Source of the DNA: an uncultured Pirellulaceae bacterium
GTDB lineage: Bacteria; Planctomycetota; Planctomycetia; Pirellulales; Pirellulaceae
Direction: 5' to 3'
DNA length: 64,000 nucleotides
Assembly: GCA_938083195.1 (NCBI GenBank)
Contig: CALKCK010000018.1
Span: 1-64,000 of the forward strand
Part shown: in pieces, positions 36,589 to 46,650 of the stretch
Position numbering within the stretch: the first letter of the stretch is position 1
How the letters are laid out: each line of letters begins with the position of its first letter
Position numbers and translations under genes: made by a program
Notes under the pieces: generated by a model
The model's input: only the letters and a program-made list of their open reading frames with translations
The model's database searches: none
What the model was told of the DNA's origin: nothing

Positions 36589-36762
36589 GATTCTTAAAGA
36601 CTCTGTAGGAAGTTACGGCCCCGTTTAATAAATCGGGGTCGGTTCAAGTAAAAGGTAGTTCTACGGAAGGCAGGTAAAACTGAACCAACGTCAGGCAAAA
36701 CGAACGCTATCAACACGATGGTTTGAAATTTTCAAAACAGGGTCGATGCGGCGAATTGTAGT

Positions 36763-37227
36763 CTAGCTTTTTAATACTTTGAAAAGCGGCTTGTTGTTGT
36801 CCACTGGCTCTTCATTGGCAACGAGGCATTCAACGATTTTTCCGGAAACACCGGCAGTGATTTCATTGAACATCTTCATAGCTTCGACAATGCAAACGAC
36901 AGTATCTGGCGTCACCATGTCACCTGGTTTGACGTAATTGTCAGATTCAGGTTTGGGCTTGGAATAAAACGTCCCAATCGTTGGGCTTTCAATGAAGACC
37001 ATGTTAGGGTCTTCGGCTGGTGCTTCGGCAACTGGAGCGGCGGCGACTGGGGCGACTGCTGCGGGCGCCGGTGCATAAGCGATCTGCTGGTCGTTGCCGC
37101 GACGCAATCTGATTCGTTGATCGGCTTGCTTGAGATCGACTTCACTGAGTTCATGCTCTTGCATTAACTCGATCAGTTCTCGAATTTTAGTAACTTCAAA
37201 AACGGTATCTTGTTTCTCTTTCGCCAT
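36763..37227 (-). CDS. accB: Biotin carboxyl carrier protein of acetyl-CoA carboxylase
   Basis: The 154-residue protein has an N-terminal helical region, an Ala/Pro-rich hinge (about 65-82) and a C-terminal biotinyl domain with the biotin-attachment motif VEAMKMFNEI. It carries CO2 between AccC and the carboxyltransferase for malonyl-CoA synthesis. GGAG lies eight bases before the ATG. It sits between an Xaa-Pro peptidase gene (187 bases upstream) and accC, a gene order found in many bacteria. No accA/accD here. Confidence 0.95.
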   Translation of the reverse strand: MAKEKQDTVFEVTKIRELIELMQEHELSEVDLKQADQRIRLRRGNDQQIAYAPAPAAVAPVAAAPVAEAPAEDPNMVFIESPTIGTFYSKPKPESDNYVKPGDMVTPDTVVCIVEAMKMFNEITAGVSGKIVECLVANEEPVDNNKPLFKVLKS

Positions 37228-37414
37228 TGTTACTCCACTGATATTTGGTCGTCAACAAACTGAGCTGGGGTTAACTTACGTTGGTACCGGCTCAGTTTGG
37301 AATATGAACAGTCTCAGGGACATTGGATTGTATCCATGGCCGAAGGTCAGCTCTGTCAACAATTCAAGTTCCCACGTCTTTTTTAAAAAAATAGAATGCG
37401 TAGTTTAGCGTGAA

Positions 37415-38518
37415 TCACCTCCCAACGTCCACGGTACATTCGTCGATCTGACGGGGTAAATCGCTAAGAACTTCGCACCCCTGAGCGGTGACGAGAATGT
37501 CGTCTTCTATTCGAACCCCCCCAAAATTAGGAAGATAGATCCCAGGTTCAATGGTGATTACCATTCCTGGCGCCAGTTTTCCCTCGTGAATTGGTGATAT
37601 AAACGGCGTTTCGTGGATTTCTATGCCAAAACCATGCCCCAGGCCGTGGCCAAATTTCGGACCAAAACCTGCGGATTCAATCACGCCTCTTGCTGCGTTA
37701 TCAATGGTTTTTAACGAGACACCGGGGCGAATTTTTTTTATTGCCGCAGATTGTGCTTGGAGAACTATTTCGTAAATTTTCCGATATTTTGCGGGGACCT
37801 TCCCTGTGAAGACGATTCGCGTCAGATCGCTCATATAGTGATCAACTTCGGCTCCCCAATCAATTAACAGGAATGGGCTTTCTCCAACTTTTTTATTTCC
37901 AGGTCGACCGTGAGGTAAGGCGGAACGATCCCCGACCCCAACGATTGGGTCGAAAGCACAACCTTGGGCACCAAAGGATCGCATCTGGTGTTCCAGGTTG
38001 TGGGCAATTTGCCGTTCAGTTTGGTCGATGTGAAGTTGGTGTTTGATAACCTCAAACGCGCGTTGGTTGATATTGATCGAGCGTCGAATTGCCTCGATCT
38101 CGACTTTATCCTTGATAGCCCTTGCGGCTTCAACTAATCCGACCGAGGGCACCCAGTCGATCTTCGGGTTCATCGATGCTAGTTGATCATATTCGTGCTT
38201 GGTAAGGGACGACGACTCATAGCCAACCGAATTAAATTTGGAATCTTCAGCGATTCGCTTTACGGAATCCATCATCGTCGACCCCGCCGTCCGAATGTCA
38301 ACATCCAGTTCCGCGCACTCGTCTTGCAATTGAGAAAGGTATCGACTGTCGCTTAATAAAACCTGCGAATTTGGCGTAATGAACAAATAGCCAGCGCTGC
38401 CTGTGAAACCAGTGAGGTAAGAAACGTTTTTTATGTTGGAAACAAGGAGGGCCGAAACGCCCATGTTCTTTACTGATTTCCGAAGTTTGCGCAGACGTTT
38501 TTGATGCTGAGGATTCAT
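37415..38518 (-). CDS. Xaa-Pro aminopeptidase/dipeptidase (M24 metallopeptidase)
   Basis: A 367-residue pita-bread metallopeptidase. The N-terminal creatinase-like domain (about 1-130) is followed by the catalytic domain with two metal-ligand aspartates (LIDWGAEVDHYMSDLTR), the histidine in GHGLGHGFGIEIHE, and glutamates in TIEPGIYLP and GVRIEDDILVT. It removes a residue before proline from peptides in the cytoplasm. It is placed before accB-accC, as often seen. Whether it prefers di- or longer peptides cannot be decided here. Confidence 0.9.
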   Translation of the reverse strand: MNPQHQKRLRKLRKSVKNMGVSALLVSNIKNVSYLTGFTGSAGYLFITPNSQVLLSDSRYLSQLQDECAELDVDIRTAGSTMMDSVKRIAEDSKFNSVGYESSSLTKHEYDQLASMNPKIDWVPSVGLVEAARAIKDKVEIEAIRRSININQRAFEVIKHQLHIDQTERQIAHNLEHQMRSFGAQGCAFDPIVGVGDRSALPHGRPGNKKVGESPFLLIDWGAEVDHYMSDLTRIVFTGKVPAKYRKIYEIVLQAQSAAIKKIRPGVSLKTIDNAARGVIESAGFGPKFGHGLGHGFGIEIHETPFISPIHEGKLAPGMVITIEPGIYLPNFGGVRIEDDILVTAQGCEVLSDLPRQIDECTVDVGR

Positions 38519-38773
38519 GATGGCGGCTAGGGTTTCTCTTATTAAATCAGAACGGAAACGGTGGTTCAGTTTAAATGTAGAGGAGCAACGAATCCACCGT
38601 TTCTTTCAAGAAGCGATAATTGGATACAGTCGATTAACTGAGACGGCGCTGGCGCCCGCCGGAGACGTTACTCGGGGCATGCCATTCTGGCCAAATGATT
38701 CCTAGAGAATTTTTGCATTCGACGCGGTTGAGCGGGCTTAGGAAAGCAACGGTTTCCACCTAAACAGGCGTGA

Positions 38774-39982
38774 CTACTCAATTGAAAATTTGTGAATCGT
38801 TGTTTCCCGATAGGTATCGCCGGGTTTAAGTAAGGTCGATCCGAAAGAAGGTTGATTCGGTGCATCGGGGAAATGCTGTGTTTCCAAGCAAAACGCACCG
38901 TATTGGTCAAAACCGCCACTGCCAGGTTGCCCATCAAGATAATTACCGGTGTAGAATTGAATCCCCGGTTGCGACGTGTGGATCTCCATTTTCCGGCCGG
39001 ATTCAGGGCACTGAACCGTCGCCGCAAGTTTCATGTCCTCGTTGGATCGCAAAACGTAGTTGTGGTCGTAGCCAACGGGTTCTGCCTGAATTTTGTCTAT
39101 CCGAGCACCGATCGGAGTCGCGGTGCGGAAATCAAACGGAGTCCCCTCAACCTTGGCGAGTTTGCCGGTAGGGATCGACTCAGCATCGACGGGAGTGAAC
39201 TGGTCACACTCAAGCTTGAGCACGTGATTTTTGATTTCTCCGCTGCCAGCGCCGCCTAGATTCCAATAATTGTGGTTTGTTAAATTAACATGCGTTGGCT
39301 TGTCGGTGGTCGCGGTAAATTCAATTTTCAATTCGTTGCAGTTGTTTAGCGTGTACTCCACGGCGACATTGAGTTTCCCAGGGTAACCTTCATCGCCGTC
39401 TTCGCTGACCAAAGTAAATCGAACGCCAACGAGATCTGCATTTTCATAAACTACTTTTTCCGCGTTCCACATACGTTTATCGAACCCGACCTTTCCACCA
39501 TGAAGGTGGTTCGCACCGTTGTTCGCAGCAAGTGAATACTCAGTTCCGTCAATTGCAAATTTACCCTTGGCAATTCGATTGCAGTACCGTCCGACTGTGC
39601 TGCCAAAATATGAAGAGCAGGCCTCGTAACCCGCCATGTCACTGCAGCTAAGCGTTACGTTTTCGAGTTTACCGTTCTTGTCAGGCGCCCGAAACGCCGT
39701 CACCGTTGCTCCGTAATCGATCATCTCTAAAACGTAGCCGTTGGCATTGCGGCAGATAAACTGCGTGACTTCGTCACCGGTTTTTGTTTTACCGAAGGCA
39801 CGTGTTACGATTTCCATTTCCAACGCTTTCGTGGGTTCTGGTTGGCTCGTAATATTGACGTTATCCATGCTGGTCTCGATAGTCGATCCACTGGCAGAAG
39901 CGCTGCGCGGGGCGTTCGCCTTAAAAGAGACTGTTACAAAGCAACCTACGATGAATGCTGTTAAGCAGAAACCGATTTTCAT
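38774..39982 (-). CDS. galM: Exported aldose 1-epimerase (galactose mutarotase)
   Basis: The 402-residue protein begins with a signal peptide (MKIGFCLTAFIVGCFVTVSF) and carries a full mutarotase domain: NNGANHLHGG, the catalytic-histidine motif TNHNYWNLGG, QFYTGNYLDG and the catalytic Glu in FCLETQHFPDAPNQ. It interconverts alpha and beta anomers of sugars, here probably in the periplasm, as part of sugar scavenging. GGAG lies seven bases before the ATG. It is a single-gene unit. Confidence 0.9.
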   Translation of the reverse strand: MKIGFCLTAFIVGCFVTVSFKANAPRSASASGSTIETSMDNVNITSQPEPTKALEMEIVTRAFGKTKTGDEVTQFICRNANGYVLEMIDYGATVTAFRAPDKNGKLENVTLSCSDMAGYEACSSYFGSTVGRYCNRIAKGKFAIDGTEYSLAANNGANHLHGGKVGFDKRMWNAEKVVYENADLVGVRFTLVSEDGDEGYPGKLNVAVEYTLNNCNELKIEFTATTDKPTHVNLTNHNYWNLGGAGSGEIKNHVLKLECDQFTPVDAESIPTGKLAKVEGTPFDFRTATPIGARIDKIQAEPVGYDHNYVLRSNEDMKLAATVQCPESGRKMEIHTSQPGIQFYTGNYLDGQPGSGGFDQYGAFCLETQHFPDAPNQPSFGSTLLKPGDTYRETTIHKFSIE

Positions 39983-40567
39983 ATTTACTCCACTCGAATG
40001 CTAGCTGTGATTGGTGAGCCGTGTGCGGCAGATCGTCAGCCGAGCGTGGTTTTAATTTTGTGTTTCAGTGAACTGCGAAATTGCAGCCCGTTGGGTCGGC
40101 GATTCAAATGCCTTCCCCATTTAGCCGAGCATTATTGACGCTAAATGAGGCTGCGACAAGCCATTAAACCTCGCAGTAACGCCAGAACGGCTGAACACCT
40201 GGGTTGTTTGGGTGGCCTGCGTTGTTGGTGCGGGGCTTTTGATATGGAAATTAATGTGGTGAACAGACAAGGCCATGGGGTATTTCGTTGCGTTTAGCAT
40301 CGTTTTCAGGATCTTGAAGCGATTAGAGGATCTTGACGAGGAGATGTCCGGGCATGGGTCGAACTCGTCGAAATTCACGGGTGCTAATTGGAGTGGTAAT
40401 CAAATTTAAGGATCGATTACGCCTCGCGGGGAATTTCCCATCGTAAACTTGATGGTACAAAACAAAAAAACGCAGGCCTGGATGGCCTGCGTTTCGTTTT
40501 AGCTCTGTTGAGGAACTTCACATGGTGACCGCCTGCCAACGCTTGCGGTGGTGAGGTTCTTTTTCAA
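39983..40567. other. 585-base gap: hairpin and a terminator
   Basis: No supported gene. An inverted repeat CATTTAGC (40118-40125) / GCTAAATG (40140-40147) and the terminator of the DUF11 gene (40461-40493) are the only structures seen. Confidence 0.5.
40461..40493 (-). terminator. Terminator after the DUF11-repeat gene
   Basis: AAACGCAGGCC and GGCCTGCGTTT form a perfect 11-bp stem with a 5-base loop (40467-40493). On the minus strand a seven-T run follows. It lies about 75 bases after the stop codon. Confidence 0.88.
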
Positions 40568-42910
40568 TTATTTTCGTTGTGTTTGAAAATCATTGGAACC
40601 CAAAGCCGAAGCGTTTGCTTCGTTAGCAGATGGGGTAGCATTTGGTTGGACTGTCTCTCCGAAAAAGCGAGTCGTTCCTTCGGCCACTTCACGTGAGTCG
40701 GACTCGTCGCAGGTAAGTTGAGCACGGAAAATGTGCGTGCCAGCCTTCATCGCTTCGGCAGTCACCTTTACGGTCATTTCTTCGCCTGGATTAATTTTTT
40801 CAATTGGCGAGAAGAGCACCTGTCCGTCGGTAAGCTGGTGTTTCAATCCACTTGCTTCTTTGGGTTCAATTCCTTCTGAGAATTGCATTACGAGTTTGAC
40901 GCCGACGGCAGTTTTGCTTCCGCGGTTTTGAACCTTGATTTCGTAAGGAACATCTTCACCGGTAGGTAAGGGACCTTTTGGATCGGCGACGCTTAGTACT
41001 AGGTCTGCAATCGTTTCGACTTTGGTGACGCACGCATCGGATGCGGCGAGGTCGCCCTGCCCTCGTGCTCCGACTTCAAGTTGGAGATCCCCTGAAGTAT
41101 CGAGGAGGCAGTTGACTTTGAAAGTTCGGCTTTGTCCGGCATCGAGGCTACCGACTGGCCATCTCATTCCACCTTCGATAAGTTTGACTGAATCGACGCC
41201 ACTCAGGTATTTAACTCCGGTTGGCAGTGCGATTGCCGAGATGATATTGCTTGCTGTTGCGTCTCCCGTATTGGTGATAGAGACAGTGTACTGAGCTCCA
41301 CTTCCCGAATACTTAAGGCCGGGGCCATTGATTGCGATTTCCAAGTTGGCACGTCGCACAACGAGATCCCTTTCGGCTGAAACTTTTAAGTCTCCTTCGG
41401 CGGCAGCTTTTGCAACGAGATTTAATTTCCCGGCAGTTCTTGCCAAAAGTTCGACTTGAAAATTCTTTTCTTTGCCTGCTTCAATAAGACCGAGTGAAGC
41501 TCTTTCCCCACCCAGTGCTTCGGGCAGCATGACGACCACGTCTTCGGCGGTTCCCGTCCCAGGGTTACGAACAGTAACGTGGTAAATTGCTGTTTCACCG
41601 TAAAGAACTTCGGGCGGGCCAGCGATGCTCATTTCAAGTCGTGGTTCGGTGACGCTGACATTGGTGGAGCCTACTCGCGGAATCAGCGTCCATTCGACGC
41701 CAACGTCGAAAACTTGTGGCTTTCGCGGTATCGCGGAAATGGTCATGGTCTGCGAGGAGTTGCCGGCGATTTTATCAATGCTCCAGACCAAACGAGCCTG
41801 ATTTTTGCCATCGGTAAGCTCTTTCTCTCCAGTCGAGAGATTTACATTTTCAATTTCGACCCAAGATGGAATGTTGATTCCAACGAGAATACGCTCAGCT
41901 TGTATACTGCTGTTGTTTTTCACTACTACTTGGTAGTCGGCCAGTTTGTTGATTCCAACTGATTTAGGGCCATAAGTGTCAACTTCAAGAGCTGGTGCTC
42001 TCAACTGAATGACTGGTTTCATGCCGTTGATGGTTTGCGTATTCGCCGACATCGTCCTGATCTGCGTTTCGCTAGGTGAATTGGCTTGGTTGTTGGATTT
42101 GGATGCAGGTGGGAATTTGCCGGCCTGTAAGGCAATGAGTTTTGTAGAGTTGATGTCAGATGGCTCTACCTTGGTTTCCGGAACAGGGTCGCCAACGGTA
42201 ATTTGGTCAATGAACTCTGAAGCTGAAAGATCTGCAACGGGTTCGACTGGTTGCAGCGTTGAAAATTCAACTTGCCGGTTTTCTTGATTGACTCGTTGGG
42301 AGGCGTTTGTTTGAGCACGTTGTCGTTGGATGGTGAGTTTTCCAATTTGGAAATCATTCTTGTCATCCTGCGTTGCCGCGGGTGGCTCAATGGAAATTCC
42401 GTTTTCTGATGACGGTTTCTGAAATGTTGTCGCAGGAAGAGCAGGAAGTTCACTGGCACCAATAGTTGGTGTGTGGTTGCGAGCTTGCTGCATGGCAGCC
42501 GCGAAGTCAGAAGGTTTTTTAGCTGCGGTAGCGGACGTGCTTTTTCCGGAAAGAATCGCAGGGACTGCTGGTTCATCCTTCATTTCGACTTGAAAACTGG
42601 TTTGTTGGACTTCGCTGCGGCGAAGTTCTGGCGTCGCAGTCTCGGGAGGTGAGAGGTAATCCGAATCTAAACGATTGGCTTGGTCTGAAAACCTATAAAG
42701 CGACGTCTGTTTTTGAGCTGTTGCCGAATCACGGTTGGGCAGTTGTTTTAGGTTCTGCGGAGCAACATGCACCGATGGTGGGGCAAAGCCATTGCGAACC
42801 GGTTGATAACGCTGCGAAGGTGTGGTCTGACCCAACGCAGAAGCGCTCAAAACGCTAAGGGTTATAACAAAGGCTAAAGGAAGACTGAGTTTGAGTTTTT
42901 GAGCTAGCAT
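40568..42910 (-). CDS. Secreted DUF11-repeat (CARDB-like) surface protein
   Basis: The 780-residue protein has a signal peptide (cleaved near ASALGQ), a roughly 270-residue disordered Pro/Gln/Ser-rich region, and then four or five immunoglobulin-like repeats of the DUF11/conserved-repeat type. Examples are YQVVVKNNSSIQAERILV, YHVTVRNPGTGTAEDVVV, YTVSITNTGDATASNI and YEIKVQNRGSKTAVGVKL. Each holds a Val-x-N-x-G/S turn and a following strand. Such repeats build stalks of cell-surface proteins and are widespread in planctomycetes. No enzyme domain or sorting signal is visible. It is a single gene ended by a strong terminator. Confidence 0.82.
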   Translation of the reverse strand: MLAQKLKLSLPLAFVITLSVLSASALGQTTPSQRYQPVRNGFAPPSVHVAPQNLKQLPNRDSATAQKQTSLYRFSDQANRLDSDYLSPPETATPELRRSEVQQTSFQVEMKDEPAVPAILSGKSTSATAAKKPSDFAAAMQQARNHTPTIGASELPALPATTFQKPSSENGISIEPPAATQDDKNDFQIGKLTIQRQRAQTNASQRVNQENRQVEFSTLQPVEPVADLSASEFIDQITVGDPVPETKVEPSDINSTKLIALQAGKFPPASKSNNQANSPSETQIRTMSANTQTINGMKPVIQLRAPALEVDTYGPKSVGINKLADYQVVVKNNSSIQAERILVGINIPSWVEIENVNLSTGEKELTDGKNQARLVWSIDKIAGNSSQTMTISAIPRKPQVFDVGVEWTLIPRVGSTNVSVTEPRLEMSIAGPPEVLYGETAIYHVTVRNPGTGTAEDVVVMLPEALGGERASLGLIEAGKEKNFQVELLARTAGKLNLVAKAAAEGDLKVSAERDLVVRRANLEIAINGPGLKYSGSGAQYTVSITNTGDATASNIISAIALPTGVKYLSGVDSVKLIEGGMRWPVGSLDAGQSRTFKVNCLLDTSGDLQLEVGARGQGDLAASDACVTKVETIADLVLSVADPKGPLPTGEDVPYEIKVQNRGSKTAVGVKLVMQFSEGIEPKEASGLKHQLTDGQVLFSPIEKINPGEEMTVKVTAEAMKAGTHIFRAQLTCDESDSREVAEGTTRFFGETVQPNATPSANEANASALGSNDFQTQRK

Positions 42911-43169
42911 CTATTTTCTACCCTGAATACGTAAAGACGATCTCGTCTTTCATGCCATCGACTTTACGGCCTAGGTAAGTTTAAACGAATGTAAAGATTA
43001 TTCGGATTTGATTTAACTTCGCAATTTTCGAGGCGAAAACTAAGGGATGCCCTGCGGTAGAAAAAGAAAAAGTGAACGCTAGCTTGTTTGCGAGTTCCGG
43101 GTGACTGTCCGTAATTAGTTGGCGACTCAGGCAATTGAGTGGGGCAAAACCAGCATCGACGTTTGGGGA

Positions 43170-43502
43170 TTATCGATAGTCATCTCGAGTGGGTTGGAAT
43201 ACATCGAGAATCCGACATTGTGTTAACGCGCGTCCACTGTGGGGTGTATTTCCTGGAATCACGAAAACGCTACCTGGCATAAGATGGTGCGTTTGTCCGT
43301 CAACTTGAAGCTGAAATTCTCCTTCGAGAAGATTGAGGACCTGTTCGTGGGGATGTTGATGTTCGGGCAACATGGCATCTTTTTCGACCGTCCAGTAGGC
43401 CATTGTCATTGTGGCCGAATGAATCATCTTTCCAAAGAAACCACTGACGATTTCACGTTCTTCGAGGTCGGGAAGGCTGAATAGTGTGGGGGGAACGGTC
43501 AT
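43170..43502 (-). CDS. Small cupin-domain protein
   Basis: A 110-residue single cupin. Motif 1 is visible as PEHQHPHEQVLNLLEGEF (metal-binding histidines and glutamate) and motif 2 as PGNTPHSG. Single-cupin proteins bind a metal and a small sugar or acid; some are lyases or isomerases, others sensors. No partner gene: it lies between the DUF11 gene and the kinase gene on the same strand, 90 bases downstream of the kinase stop. Substrate unknown. Confidence 0.78.
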   Translation of the reverse strand: MTVPPTLFSLPDLEEREIVSGFFGKMIHSATMTMAYWTVEKDAMLPEHQHPHEQVLNLLEGEFQLQVDGQTHHLMPGSVFVIPGNTPHSGRALTQCRILDVFQPTRDDYR

Positions 43503-43592
43503 TTCGCATCCTTAGTTCTAGTATCTTGAACTCTTACGTAGCCGGTAAAAAAGTAGCCGATGAAAAGCGGTCAATTTGTTACACCGCAGGGG

Positions 43593-45221
43593 TTATTTTT
43601 TTTTACCATTTCTATTTAGGTCCGAAGTGTCGAGTACAACCTGGGTCTTGAATATCATGTCATGAATGGAGCTACTTTTGCTTGCGAAAAGCATAAAAAT
43701 AATATCGAACATTAACAAAAGCAGCGAGGCTGTGTAGAGCACTGATTGGAAGAGAGGAACCGTGGTCCCCGCGTCCGAACTGATCAGCTGAACCGAGATG
43801 AAAATCCAAGGAAATTGCATTCGCAACAAGCTTCGCAAGGCGATGCTGCTGGCGCGAGGCACGAGTCCATGTTGGTTGACAACGCGGAGGTGCATTAGGC
43901 TCCTTCCAATGGACTGCCGCCAAAAATAAATCGAGAAGGTGTAGGCAATTAAGGGTAAGAACTTGCACAATTCAAGAAGCAATGACATTTCCGGACGCTC
44001 GTCGCCAAGCAGTCGGAAATTTGAGAATCCTAGGGCAACCTCCAGCGTGATTGCCAGAGAGAAAACGGTTGCCGAGTCAATTGCGGCAGCAATTAAGCGA
44101 GGGAAGAATCTCGCGGAAATCTTGGAACCTGGTTGAATCGCTTTGACTTCGTCGAGCAGTGCGTCGTAGGATTGGTAACGATCTGCCGGATCTTTGGAGA
44201 GCATTTTTTTGAGGATCGCTTGCCATGCCTCGGGAATATGCTGAGGCCACGGTGTTGGAAATTCAAGTTTCTTGTTCTTGTGTGCTTCAATCCAGTCTGG
44301 GACGTGGGTTCCGTTAAGCGAGACAGGGAGTTCGCCAAAGGTCAATTCGTAAAAGGTCACCCCTAAGGCATAAATGTCTGATTGAATTGAGGGTAGTTCA
44401 CCTCGTAGGAGTTCTGGGGAAATGTAGTTGGGCGTCCCCCCTAGAAGTCGATCTGAGTTGCTCGACGCACTTCGGGCCATTCCGAAATCGGAAAGTTTGG
44501 CGGTCCCGTTTTTTGCGATCAGCAAGTTGGAGGGTTTGATGTCGCCGTGAATGATATCTAACTCAAAGGCGTAATCGAGAGCGGTAACAATATCCAAAGC
44601 GATTCGAGCTAAATCGACGAACGGCATGGATTGTGATTCCGTACGTTGGCTCAGTGGCTCTCCGTTGACGAGTTCCATTGCGAGAAATGGGTTTTCGTTT
44701 TCCTGACCAACGTAGTAGATCGTGACGATATTGGGGTGAGTGAATCTTGCCTGGGAAATGGCTTCCTGCAGAAGTTTTTCGACCTCTTTGTCGGAGCTGG
44801 CAGCTCCTTCGCCAATACCCGACCTTAGTAATTTGACCGCTACGTATCTTTTTAGGGAGGTGTCAAAGGCGCGGTAAATTTGCCCGACGCCTCCTTTGCC
44901 GAGTGGTGAGACCAGTTGGAAGTGACCGAACATGGATCCGCAGAGATTTTCTGCATGAATTTGCTCTTCAGTTTCGATTGGAGGAACCACCGCAAAGCTG
45001 TCAGAGTTCAAGCCCTTTTCGATGGTCGAATCAGGTTGATTATGTGTGACTTCTAGAGGTACCGTTACGCCAAGATCTTGGTCAAGTAACTTGGGGGAGA
45101 CATTTCGTCCACAGGTTTGACACTTTCCTCCAAGGTTTGGATTCAAAACGAGTTGATTACCGCATGTGCAGTGATAGAGCACCGATCGCTGCGGCAGATT
45201 GCTCGTGTCATCCTTGGGCAT
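43593..45221 (-). CDS. Membrane-anchored Ser/Thr protein kinase with zinc ribbon and RDD domain
   Basis: The 542-residue protein has an N-terminal zinc ribbon (CTCG and CQTCG pairs, about 19-38), a kinase domain (about 100-370) and a C-terminal RDD-type membrane domain (about 375-530) with four hydrophobic segments. Kinase motifs are present: glycine loop LGKGGVGQIY, AVKLL lysine, catalytic loop IIHGDIKPSN, SDFGMA and GTPNYISPE. The catalytic loop reads HGD where most have HRD, so it is a non-RD kinase that may not need activation-loop phosphorylation. A nine-A run directly precedes the stop codon. The phosphorylation target is unknown; the FHA-PP2C protein at 22-23.6 kb is a conceivable partner (inference). 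Confidence 0.88.
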   Translation of the reverse strand: MPKDDTSNLPQRSVLYHCTCGNQLVLNPNLGGKCQTCGRNVSPKLLDQDLGVTVPLEVTHNQPDSTIEKGLNSDSFAVVPPIETEEQIHAENLCGSMFGHFQLVSPLGKGGVGQIYRAFDTSLKRYVAVKLLRSGIGEGAASSDKEVEKLLQEAISQARFTHPNIVTIYYVGQENENPFLAMELVNGEPLSQRTESQSMPFVDLARIALDIVTALDYAFELDIIHGDIKPSNLLIAKNGTAKLSDFGMARSASSNSDRLLGGTPNYISPELLRGELPSIQSDIYALGVTFYELTFGELPVSLNGTHVPDWIEAHKNKKLEFPTPWPQHIPEAWQAILKKMLSKDPADRYQSYDALLDEVKAIQPGSKISARFFPRLIAAAIDSATVFSLAITLEVALGFSNFRLLGDERPEMSLLLELCKFLPLIAYTFSIYFWRQSIGRSLMHLRVVNQHGLVPRASSIALRSLLRMQFPWIFISVQLISSDAGTTVPLFQSVLYTASLLLLMFDIIFMLFASKSSSIHDMIFKTQVVLDTSDLNRNGKKK

Positions 45222-45502
45222 TGTTAATGTCAGGTAATCGAAGAAGTTGAAGAGTTGCTATTCCTCTACTGTAATCGTTACCTTGGTTTCAGCGAACCGA
45301 CAATTGTAGAACAGAGACATTTAATTTAATAATTAATTGCCTGGTTGTTGAGAAATGTTTCCTCATTTTAAAAAATTGCAATGCAGGAGGCTTGGGCAAG
45401 GTATTTAGCTCTCGTGAGAAAACGATAAAATTGGCTCAGCGAATCTAGGTAGCTTTGTCTTTCTTTCGTTATCGTTTCTGTTTCTCCCCCTTCCAATATT
45501 AA

Positions 45503-46531
45503 ATGAAACCAACCATGAAATTTCCTGCTCTCATGTTGACGAGTGAGTCGGTGGAAAAAGCTGACGCCGACGTTAAGCACAACCGGTGTTTGTTAACTTC
45601 CGTTGAGTTAGATCGTGACGACCTCGGAGCAGACGGCGTTTTAGTCCAAGTCATTTATAGTGCGTTAAATTACAAAGATGCTTTGGCTGCATCAGGTCAT
45701 ACTGGCGTCGTTCGAAAATTTCCGTTGATCCCAGGAATTGACGCGGTCGGGAAGGTCATTGAATCGAATGGTTCTGGTTTTCGGTTGGGCGATGAGGTGC
45801 TTATTGCCCATGCGAAGTTTGGCACTTCACACCATGGCGGGTTTTCGAGTTTTGCGAGGGTTCCGGCCGACTGGCTGGTCAAATTGCCAGTCGGATTATC
45901 GCTAGAAGACGCTGCTGCCTGGGGCACGGCAGGGTTTACCGCGGCTCAATCGGTCGGGCAGTTATTAAATCATGGCGTAAGTCCAGAGTCGGGAGAGATT
46001 TTAGTAACCGGTGCGACAGGTGGTGTGGGTGTATTCGCCGTACAGTTGCTTGCAAAACTCGGATTTAGCGTAACGGCCTCGACGGGAAAGCTTGATCGTT
46101 ACGAGCAGTTGCTGGCACTGGGGGCGGAGAAAGTCGTTCCACGCGAGGAAGTCGTTGATTTGTCAGATTCGCCACTCACCAAGAGTCGTTGGGCGGGGGT
46201 TGTCGATTGTGTTGGCGGGACAACGCTTAACTCTGCTATTCGAGCAACGCAAGTTGGAGGCTGTGTTACCGCCTGCGGGTTAGTGTCAGGCCATGAGGTT
46301 GGATTGACAGTTTACCCATTTATTCTTCGCGGTATCGTTCTTTGTGGAATTGACAGTGCGAATGTTTCTCAAAAATATCGGCAGGAACTGTGGGATGTAA
46401 TTGGTTCCGACTGGAGTTTGGATTTGCGGAATGTCAGCCAGGAAGTAACCCTGTCCCAGTTGCCCGATCAGATTGAGCGAATTTTAAATGGTTCAGTTTT
46501 CGGAAGAATCGTTGTGCGAATGCCAGAGTGA
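45503..46531 (+). CDS. YhdH/AcuI-family NADPH-dependent reductase (acryloyl-CoA reductase type)
   Basis: The 342-residue zinc-less MDR protein has NYKDALAASG, PGIDAVGKV, AHAKFGTSHHGGFS and the NADPH motif TGATGGVGVFAVQLL, as in YhdH/AcuI. AcuI reduces acryloyl-CoA to propionyl-CoA, relevant to marine bacteria handling DMSP-derived acrylate. Related enzymes reduce other enones, so the substrate is not certain. Two in-frame ATGs (45503 and 45515) are possible. No dmd or other acu genes are nearby. Confidence 0.83.
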   Translation: MKPTMKFPALMLTSESVEKADADVKHNRCLLTSVELDRDDLGADGVLVQVIYSALNYKDALAASGHTGVVRKFPLIPGIDAVGKVIESNGSGFRLGDEVLIAHAKFGTSHHGGFSSFARVPADWLVKLPVGLSLEDAAAWGTAGFTAAQSVGQLLNHGVSPESGEILVTGATGGVGVFAVQLLAKLGFSVTASTGKLDRYEQLLALGAEKVVPREEVVDLSDSPLTKSRWAGVVDCVGGTTLNSAIRATQVGGCVTACGLVSGHEVGLTVYPFILRGIVLCGIDSANVSQKYRQELWDVIGSDWSLDLRNVSQEVTLSQLPDQIERILNGSVFGRIVVRMPE

Positions 46532-46650
46532 GTTGTTGGCTCCGGGTCGTTGCTGATAGCTAACTCGGCTATGGTACAGCGTGAAGTTGGTGAAGTAACT
46601 GAAGACTCTTTAATTTTGTTTAAATCAAATACGAAACTGTTGAACTCGAC

